Assembly: GCA_041747435.1 (NCBI GenBank)
Contig: JBGTFE010000111.1
Location: 3,115-67,114, forward strand
Direction: 5' to 3'
DNA: 64,000 nucleotides
Origin: JBGTFE01 sp041747435
GTDB lineage: Bacteria > Acidobacteriota > Blastocatellia > Pyrinomonadales > Pyrinomonadaceae
Shown here: positions 1 to 5,797 of the stretch, piece after piece
Layout: each line of letters starts with the position of its first letter
Numbering within the stretch: position 1 is the first letter of the stretch
The notes under the pieces: generated by a model
What the model was told of the DNA's origin: nothing
Seen by the model: only the letters and a program-made list of their open reading frames with translations
The model's database searches: none
Position numbers and translations under genes: made by a program

Positions 1-471
1 ATTTTTTCTCTTGGTAAAACCGACTCAAATCCGATGCAGGCAGTTTCCACCGTCGGTGAAAATGACGGCAGCGGAAATACGAGAAGTCTTTCCGACACGA
101 TTAAACCGGCAGAAACGTCCCCAAAAATTGAAATAGAAAAACCGCCCGTTATTAAACAAGTCGAAAAATCGGTTGTCGAAAAATCAAAACCGCCCGTTAC
201 AGGCGGCGTGGTCAACAGCAAAGCGATAAATTTGGTAAAGCCGGTTTACTCATCGGCGGCGCGAACAATGAGAGTTGGCGGCGAAGTTAAAGTGCAGGTT
301 ACGATTGACGAAGATGGAAAAGTAATTTCGGCAAATGCCATAACCGGAAATCCGCTTTTGCGTGATTCGGCGGAAATTGCCGCCAAATCTTCAAAATTTA
401 CACCGACTTTTTTGTCAAAACAGAAAGTTAAAGTAACCGGCATCATTATTTATAACTTTGCCATTCAATAA
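1..471 (+). CDS. TonB family C-terminal domain protein, 5'-truncated
   Basis: The reading frame is open from the first base, so the gene begins outside the window; the first internal ATG is at 34. The visible part is a Pro/Lys/Glu-rich linker (roughly the first 65 residues) followed by an 80-residue TonB C-terminal fold: the segment around KPVYSSAAR, the GGEVKVQVTIDEDGKV strand pair, the SAEIAAKSSKFTPT helix and the final strand ending in YNFAIQ. In this family the domain sits in the periplasm and either couples to TonB-dependent receptors or serves as a stand-alone periplasmic module. The N-terminal membrane anchor or other fused domain is not visible, so the exact role is open. It ends about 105 bases before the metallothionein gene, which has its own promoter. 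Confidence 0.75.
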   Translation: MFSLGKTDSNPMQAVSTVGENDGSGNTRSLSDTIKPAETSPKIEIEKPPVIKQVEKSVVEKSKPPVTGGVVNSKAINLVKPVYSSAARTMRVGGEVKVQVTIDEDGKVISANAITGNPLLRDSAEIAAKSSKFTPTFLSKQKVKVTGIIIYNFAIQ

Positions 472-500
472 TTGATGAATACTTAATTTTCCGTAAAACT

Positions 501-529
501 TTGGAAATTTCGCACAACTCATTTATAAT
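501..529 (+). promoter_or_regulatory. Sigma-70-type promoter of the metallothionein gene
   Basis: A -35 box TTGGAA (501-506, 4 of 6 matches to TTGACA), a 17-base spacer and a perfect -10 box TATAAT (524-529). Expected start near 536 gives a 40-base leader before the ATG at 577. No clear metal-repressor dyad was identified by eye. Confidence 0.6.
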
Positions 530-576
530 AATCGCGTTGGAAACAACAAAATTATTTTTTCAAGGAGGCTAGAGAT

Positions 577-723
577 ATGGACGAAGATAACAAATGCGCT
601 CACGATGCGTGCAGTTGTATGGTGGCGGATGATGCAGATTATTGCGGTGAACACTGCGAAAATGCGGAAGACCAAGACATAATCGAAATTAAATGCGATT
701 GCGGACATTCGGGTTGTCAGTAA
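577..723 (+). CDS. SmtA-like bacterial metallothionein
   Basis: A 48-residue protein with eight cysteines (7, 12, 14, 23, 27, 40, 42, 47) and histidines at 9, 26 and 44. The order KCAxxxCxC, then YCGxHC, then CxCGHSGC follows the prokaryotic metallothionein family typified by cyanobacterial SmtA, whose Cys/His cluster binds zinc and cadmium in the cytoplasm. The ATG is preceded by a strong AAGGAGG at 562-568. The gene has its own promoter (501-529) and a strong terminator (742-777), so it is a single-gene unit. The protein is rich in Asp/Glu, as is usual for the family. The role, metal buffering or detoxification, is inferred from the family. Confidence 0.88.
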   Translation: MDEDNKCAHDACSCMVADDADYCGEHCENAEDQDIIEIKCDCGHSGCQ

Positions 724-741
724 TATTTCTGAACGAAATCG

Positions 742-777
742 GAAAAAGAAGCGGTGAAATTCATCGCTTCTTTTTTT
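742..777 (+). terminator. Rho-independent terminator after the metallothionein gene
   Basis: A 13-bp stem, AAAGAAGCGGTGA (745-757) pairing with TCATCGCTTCTTT (761-773) with one G-T wobble, loop AAT, then a T-run to 777. It lies 20 bases after the stop codon. Confidence 0.85.
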
Positions 778-953
778 GTCTGCCGATTCAGTTGAAATAT
801 TTTTCTAAAACTTTTGTAAGCACTTGAGCAAATGTATTGCGGTATTTTGAAAAGTTTCAACTCGGAACAAAATGAAAACCCTCCGAAACATTTGTTCAAT
901 TGCTAAATTATCTCGAATGAACATCAAAAAACCGTCGTAAATCCCGAAAAGTC

Positions 954-982
954 TTTAACTTTATAAAATATTAAGCTATGAT
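954..982 (+). promoter_or_regulatory. Possible sigma-70 promoter of the 616-residue protein
   Basis: TTTAAC (954-959), 17 bases, TATGAT (977-982). The -10 is good (5 of 6) and the -35 is weak (3 of 6). It sits 39 bases before the ATG at 1022. Confidence 0.4.
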
Positions 983-1021
983 AACTTTGAAAATTTCACA
1001 ATTCTTCAAAAGGAGTCAACT

Positions 1022-2872
1022 ATGAATCTCTCTCGTCTTCTTTGCTTATTTTGTTTTACTATTGTTTCGCTTACATTTACCTTTGCTCAAGCTGTAACCC
1101 CAACCGAATCGAAAACCGAAAAGGAAAAAGAGCAGAAAAAGATGGAAGAGCAGGTTTTTAAAATGCTCGATCAGGCAGTCGGAGATACCGCGATATTAAG
1201 ATTACCGCAAAATCGAGCTATCGTTTATGCGATTGCCGGAGATTTATACTGGAAATTTGACGAAAAACGCGCCAGAGAATTATTTCGCAGCTCGGCTAAC
1301 GATATTTTGGTCGCCAATGTCGAAGCCGAAAGAGACAAAAAATCGAATGACGATCCGTATGCAAATATTTTTGATTTTGACGACGTTCGCAATCAGATTC
1401 TGCCGATGATTGCCAAACACGATGCCGATTTAGCGTTGGAAATGCTCGTGCAGACGCGCACTGCAAAATTAGCCGAAGAATTAACCAAAGCGACTCAGCC
1501 GAACGCCAAACAAGATGGCGATTATCTCAATTTTAATCCCGAAAAATTTCGCGTTCAGCAGGAAATCGCACTCGAACAAAGTTTTGCCGTGCTTGCCGCC
1601 GAACAAAATCCCGACAAAGCTATCAAACTGATAAAAGACAGTTTGGCAAAAGGAATTTCGTGGAATGTTCTGCCCTTGCTGCAAAAACTCAACAAAAAAG
1701 ACGAGAAAAAGGCGACGCAGTTAGCCGATGACGTGATTAGTAAAATTGTTGACACGGATTTGACCAAGAAAAAAGACGACTTAAGCGCGGCGATTCGATT
1801 TCTGCAATACGCAACCAACCCGAACGCGCCGAAAGATACGAAGGAAAAACCGTTTAAGTTCACCGATTCGCAACTGAGAAAACTCGCCAATAAAATCGCC
1901 GACACATTTTTGCAGCCGTCAAATTCTCTGGAGATGACAATGGGAATGTCGCAGGCGATGCCGAGCTTGGAAAAATTCGTGCCGGAGAAAATCGGTATGC
2001 TCAAACAAAAACAGGCGGAAACGATGAAAAATCTGCCGCCCGAAGTCAAGCGTTTTCAGCAGCAGGAAAAAATCTGGAGTCAAAATTCCACGCCCGAAGA
2101 CGTTCTCGCCGAACTGCCGAAGTTAAACGAATACGAAAAGATTTCGGCTTATCAATCTATCAACAACAAACTCAGTCAGATGGACGACGAAGCGCGGGCG
2201 AAAAAAATTATCGAACAAATCCCGGACGAAAAGGCTCGCGCCGATGCAAGCGAAAAATTTGAATCGGGAAAAATAAGTCGTCTGGCAAAAGACGGCAAAC
2301 TTGACGAAGCGAAAAAACTGATCGGCAATTTGGGCAAAAAGAAAACTCAGATTCAAAAATTAGTTTCGCTGGCGACGGAATTTCAGAAGAAAGCGACGGA
2401 AAAAGACCACGAAACCGCCGTCAATTTGATGAAGGACGCGAAAACTTTAGCGAATGAATACCCCGAAGACGAAGACGAACTCAATGATTTGATGGAAATT
2501 GTTAAAGGTTACGCGACGGTTGATGAAGCGGAAGCGTTTCGCATTTTCGATCCGATAGTTGACCAAATCAACGAGTTTGTGCAGGCTTCGGCGATTTTGA
2601 GCAAATATAACAAACGTGATCGAAATTTTAAAAAAGCCGAACTTTTGATGAAGGTCAACGGCAATACTTACAACGGTTTGATGCTTTTTCGCTACATTCC
2701 GCAAATACAACTGCTTGGAAAAGCCGACTTAAACAGAATGATTACACTTTCGGACAAATTTCAGCGCAACGATGCCCGCATAATCGTCAAACTTTTCGTC
2801 GCGCAAGGTTTTCTCAAAGAAGAAAAAAAGGATGAAAACAACAGTTCCGGCGGCATTATTATTTTTAATTAA
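1022..2872 (+). CDS. Large secreted helical protein, function unknown
   Basis: A 616-residue protein with a clear signal peptide (residues 1-24, hydrophobic core CLFCFTIVSLTFTFA, then QA). The rest is extremely rich in Lys, Glu, Asp, Ala and Leu and reads as consecutive amphipathic helices, some resembling TPR/Sel1 helix pairs (for example around DEARAKKIIEQIPDEKARADASEKFE), but no family consensus is convincing. AGGAG lies 9 bases before the ATG. The C-terminus is a short Asn/Ser/Gly tail ending in GGIIIFN. Related helical secreted proteins are common in acidobacteria. I do not recognise a function; a periplasmic scaffold or repeat protein is the most that can be inferred. It converges on hicB. 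Confidence 0.8.
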   Translation: MNLSRLLCLFCFTIVSLTFTFAQAVTPTESKTEKEKEQKKMEEQVFKMLDQAVGDTAILRLPQNRAIVYAIAGDLYWKFDEKRARELFRSSANDILVANVEAERDKKSNDDPYANIFDFDDVRNQILPMIAKHDADLALEMLVQTRTAKLAEELTKATQPNAKQDGDYLNFNPEKFRVQQEIALEQSFAVLAAEQNPDKAIKLIKDSLAKGISWNVLPLLQKLNKKDEKKATQLADDVISKIVDTDLTKKKDDLSAAIRFLQYATNPNAPKDTKEKPFKFTDSQLRKLANKIADTFLQPSNSLEMTMGMSQAMPSLEKFVPEKIGMLKQKQAETMKNLPPEVKRFQQQEKIWSQNSTPEDVLAELPKLNEYEKISAYQSINNKLSQMDDEARAKKIIEQIPDEKARADASEKFESGKISRLAKDGKLDEAKKLIGNLGKKKTQIQKLVSLATEFQKKATEKDHETAVNLMKDAKTLANEYPEDEDELNDLMEIVKGYATVDEAEAFRIFDPIVDQINEFVQASAILSKYNKRDRNFKKAELLMKVNGNTYNGLMLFRYIPQIQLLGKADLNRMITLSDKFQRNDARIIVKLFVAQGFLKEEKKDENNSSGGIIIFN

Positions 2873-2938
2873 GGAATTCGCAAAAAATAAACTGAAGCGC
2901 GTGCCGTGAGAAAAGATTGAAAAACTGCCTTACGGATT

Positions 2939-3202
2939 TCACGCGGCAATCGGCTCATTTTCGATTCTCACGCGCACGGGCATTGAAATTTTGTCTTTCG
3001 GAATCGGTTCGCCGTACGCTATCAAACTTTCCAGATAACCCTGAATCGCGTCCTGCGCCATTTTGTAGGCTTCGTCGAGCGTGTCGCCTTCGGTAACGAG
3101 TCCGGGCAAAGCGGGACAAGTTACCAAATAACCGTCCGGCTCATTCGGCTCAAGCAAAATCGTAAAACTGTATTCGCCAACTTGTATCGGTGTTTGCTGC
3201 AT
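2939..3202 (-). CDS. HicB-family antitoxin-like protein, orphan
   Basis: An 87-residue protein with the HicB fold signature: a strand with FTILLEPNEPDGYLVTCPALPGLVTEGDTLDEAYKMAQDAIQGYLESL, matching the xDGYxVxxPxLPGxxTxGdTxeEAxxnxxeAixxyl pattern. In complete modules HicB neutralises the RNA-targeting toxin HicA encoded next to it. No HicA-like double-stranded-RNA-binding protein lies on either side: downstream is 66 bases and then the convergent 616-residue gene, upstream is the protease 12 bases away. So this is an orphan HicB, possibly a stand-alone regulator or the remnant of a module. Being 12 bases after the protease stop, it is probably co-transcribed with it. Confidence 0.8.
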   Translation of the reverse strand: MQQTPIQVGEYSFTILLEPNEPDGYLVTCPALPGLVTEGDTLDEAYKMAQDAIQGYLESLIAYGEPIPKDKISMPVRVRIENEPIAA

Positions 3203-3214
3203 AATTGTTTATCT

Positions 3215-4843
3215 CTAATAATAGGTGATTTCTCTTTTTATAACATTAAATGGCTCAAAATATGCTTTAGCACTCTCACTCTTTAGTTCATACGCAATTC
3301 TATTTATCCAATTACCTTTTGAATCAAATTGATATTCATATTTGAACTCTTGGTAGGGCATAAACGAATCTTTTTCCTTTTGAACTATTATTGCCCGATT
3401 GGTCAATTTTGTCTTATTGTCGAGAATTTTCGTGATTATAGTATAAGGATTATTAGCTTTGTCTAGAAAGTTTTTTTCTATTTCATTTCTTGCTTGATTT
3501 AATACTTCTACATAGTTGCTTCCTACATAACAACCGTTACTTTTGAATTTAACATCAGAAACCTTTTCATTTTTCTCATTGATATATGAGAAGATTTCTT
3601 TTCTTTTACACTCTTGCTCATCGTCACCAAATTCAATTTCAACACTCTTTTTGTTTTTGTCATTTAGTAGAACTATTTTTGAAAGTAGCTTTTTATTTAA
3701 ATCGTAATTGATTCGCTCTGTAATTTCACTATTTTCATATTTAATGACTGTTAAACCTTTATACTCTTCTACATTTCCGATACTGGCATAATATTTTATA
3801 GTTACTGTTTTATTTACATAATCATAATCGTATTCGTGTCTAAAGGTTGTGGCGGAATTATCATAATCAGGTTTTAAGCCCGGAACAAAATCATCTAAAT
3901 ACGGATCTTTTGCATATAAAGCAGACCTATTAAAAATGCGAGATTTTATATTTCCAACTGAATCATATTCAGTTACTGAAATTTCAGTAGGTTTTCCAAG
4001 TTTTATATTACCAAGTTTCATTTCAGCTGGAGATATGTATTCTTTTACAGATTTTACATTGTTGAGTAAATTTTCATTTATTAAATCAGAAACCTTGAAT
4101 TGCTTATATCTATTTTTAGTGCCTTGTGAATTTGAGGTAATTGATTTCGTATTATTTAACAAAACAATTGATTTAGGAGAAGATAACAAAATTCTTAATA
4201 GTGAAACCGGAATAGCAAAATTTAAAGATTGTCCGCCGTCAATAGCTCCAACGGCAACGCCTACAACTTCACCTTTTTCATTCAGAACTGCCCCGCCGCT
4301 ACTTCCGGGCGATATTGAAGCCGTTATTTGTAATAGATTTTTCTTTTCTGTTTTTCTGATGCTACTGACGATGCCTTGTGAAAAAGTTCCTTCCAAACCT
4401 TTCGGATTTCCGACGGCAAAAACTTCATCGCCAACCGCTGTTGCATCATCCGTATTTAATTTTAATGGTTTTCCTTTAATTCCTCTAATCTTGAGCAACG
4501 CCAAATCGTTTTCTTCATCAATTCCGACAACGCCCAAAACTTCAAATATTTTGTCCTGACCATAAACTTTTGCATAACCTTTAGTGGTTTCTTTGATTAC
4601 GTGAAAATTGGTTACAACAATATCTTCGGCAACAAAAAAACCGCTTCCGGATTTTGCTTTCTTTGTAACACTATTACCCATGACGAGCAAAACGGTAGAA
4701 GGAAGAGTTTGTTGGGCAATTTCGCGCGGCGTGAGTTTCTTGGTTGCAGTGGTTTGAGCGCTGATGTGATTGGGCACAAAACAACCGAATAAGAAAAAAA
4801 GATTCAATAATAAAGCGAATTGCCAGTATCTTGTCTTTTGCAT
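3215..4843 (-). CDS. Secreted trypsin-like (S1C) serine protease with long C-terminal domain
   Basis: The start at 4843 (MQKTRYWQFALLLNLFFLFG) gives a proper signal peptide and has GAGG 9 bases upstream; an open frame further upstream has neither. The protease domain (about residues 40-235) shows the triad: His in VVTNFHVIK, Asp in ENDLALLKI and Ser in SPGSSGGAVLN, as in DegP/HtrA proteases. No PDZ domain follows. Instead about 300 residues of Tyr/Asn/Lys-rich beta sequence resemble RHS/YD-like or unknown secreted modules (FNRSALYAKDP, YEYQFDSKGNW). Location is expected to be periplasmic or extracellular. Codon use is strikingly AT-rich compared with neighbours, which suggests recent acquisition. 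It is followed at once by hicB. Confidence 0.82.
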   Translation of the reverse strand: MQKTRYWQFALLLNLFFLFGCFVPNHISAQTTATKKLTPREIAQQTLPSTVLLVMGNSVTKKAKSGSGFFVAEDIVVTNFHVIKETTKGYAKVYGQDKIFEVLGVVGIDEENDLALLKIRGIKGKPLKLNTDDATAVGDEVFAVGNPKGLEGTFSQGIVSSIRKTEKKNLLQITASISPGSSGGAVLNEKGEVVGVAVGAIDGGQSLNFAIPVSLLRILLSSPKSIVLLNNTKSITSNSQGTKNRYKQFKVSDLINENLLNNVKSVKEYISPAEMKLGNIKLGKPTEISVTEYDSVGNIKSRIFNRSALYAKDPYLDDFVPGLKPDYDNSATTFRHEYDYDYVNKTVTIKYYASIGNVEEYKGLTVIKYENSEITERINYDLNKKLLSKIVLLNDKNKKSVEIEFGDDEQECKRKEIFSYINEKNEKVSDVKFKSNGCYVGSNYVEVLNQARNEIEKNFLDKANNPYTIITKILDNKTKLTNRAIIVQKEKDSFMPYQEFKYEYQFDSKGNWINRIAYELKSESAKAYFEPFNVIKREITYY

Positions 4844-4973
4844 AAAAACTAGCCTCAGATTATTTATTGGATAAATTTGAAGTAAGTATATTCGATTGTT
4901 ATTTCTTCTCAAAATTTTCACGCAAAAACCTCAGTAAAGTTTTGCACAACGCCCGTTTATTTATCGATGTTAC

Positions 4974-5048
4974 TGTTTCAATTCAGTTATTGTAGCACCG
5001 TTTCCGCCTTGATTTGAGGGCGCGAAAGAGAATTTGGAAACGTGCGGA
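4974..5048 (-). pseudogene. Displaced remnant of the mutS2 3' end
   Basis: These 75 bases match 69 of 75 positions of 5802-5876, the end of mutS2. Read on the minus strand they still encode the terminal Smr sequence PHVSKFSFAPSNQGG...ITELKQ followed by a TAA stop, in the same frame as the intact gene, with only Y-to-F and A-to-T changes visible. The match starts abruptly at the Pro-His codons and ends at the stop. No coding region leads into it, so it is a fragment. It lies just beyond the toxin gene and forms a direct repeat with the live mutS2 end. Confidence 0.85.
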
Positions 5049-5078
5049 ATAAAGAAAAGCGCATTCTTATTTTGCGCC

Positions 5079-5531
5079 TCAATTATTCTTTAAGATTTTA
5101 GCTTTTATGGTTTTGGAAATTCTAAAGTCGGCGCCTTCCAGTCTCGATACTAAAGTTTCGACAGAATCGATCAGACCTTTTTCGTTTGCCCGTACGATTA
5201 TGCCGAGCGTTCCGACGATATCTACACCGAATTCTCGTGCGATTCGGCGACCCTTTTTTTCGTCAATAATCAGCAGCGAGTTTTGAGTTTCCAAGGCTAA
5301 AGCGATCGAGCTTGCCTCGCCAACATCTAAAAGTAAACTTATCGCGTTTTGCTGAATCTTATTCCCAACTTTTTTAATCGCTATCCATTCCGGCAAATCG
5401 TCTCCGAATTCCGCGGCGACTTCTTCCGTAACCGAAACCGTTCCAAATAACTTCTGCAATAAAGACAACTCCCTGATATTTTGCAAAACAATAAGACAGC
5501 TCGCATCGGCAATGATAGCTTCCCGCGTCAT
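5079..5531 (-). CDS. PIN-domain toxin (DUF3368 type)
   Basis: A 150-residue protein with PIN ribonuclease features: an early acidic residue in IIADASCLIVLQNI, a middle acidic helix DVGEASSIALALE and the late acidic segment LLIIDEKKGRRIAREFGV followed by GTLGIIVRANEKGLI, the layout of the DUF3368 branch. PIN toxins cleave RNA with Mg2+ or Mn2+ held by these acids. The ATG overlaps the end of the UPF0175 gene by four bases, a standard antitoxin-toxin coupling. The whole pair sits between two copies of the mutS2 3' end. The toxin role is inferred from family and context. Confidence 0.85.
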   Translation of the reverse strand: MTREAIIADASCLIVLQNIRELSLLQKLFGTVSVTEEVAAEFGDDLPEWIAIKKVGNKIQQNAISLLLDVGEASSIALALETQNSLLIIDEKKGRRIAREFGVDIVGTLGIIVRANEKGLIDSVETLVSRLEGADFRISKTIKAKILKNN

Positions 5532-5758
5532 AGATTCTTTAAATCATGTTCCAATTCCGTTTCGTCATAGCCGAAAACCGAAACGTTATATTTGCCCAGG
5601 ATTTCGAGAAACGCGCGCTTTGACAAACCGGCGATTTCCGCGGCTTGTCCGGAGGACAGTTTGCCGAGTTCGTAAAGCTTGGCGGCAACGATCATTTTTA
5701 TCTCAAAATCGCTGACATCGACGCTCTCTGGTAATATTAGTTCTACCGTTCCATTCAT
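5528..5758 (-). CDS. UPF0175-family antitoxin
   Basis: A 76-residue protein with a short N-terminal strand (VELILPESV) and a helical DNA-binding-like body: AAKLYELGKLSSGQAAEIAGLSKRAFLEILGKYNVSVFGY. This is the UPF0175 signature and includes a helix-turn-helix (GQAAEIAGLSKRAFLEIL). UPF0175 genes typically precede DUF3368 PIN toxins, and here the two overlap by four bases. It is expected to bind its toxin and repress its own promoter, which would have to lie in the 39 bases after mutS2 or inside the mutS2 end. Confidence 0.87.
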   Translation of the reverse strand: MNGTVELILPESVDVSDFEIKMIVAAKLYELGKLSSGQAAEIAGLSKRAFLEILGKYNVSVFGYDETELEHDLKNL

Positions 5759-5797
5759 ACTGTGATTTTCTGCGTCATTAATAGTTTTGTCAATAAA

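Noticed and set aside
717..899. 60-codon minus-strand frame behind the metallothionein gene
   Set aside because: It overlaps the terminator and has no coding signals.
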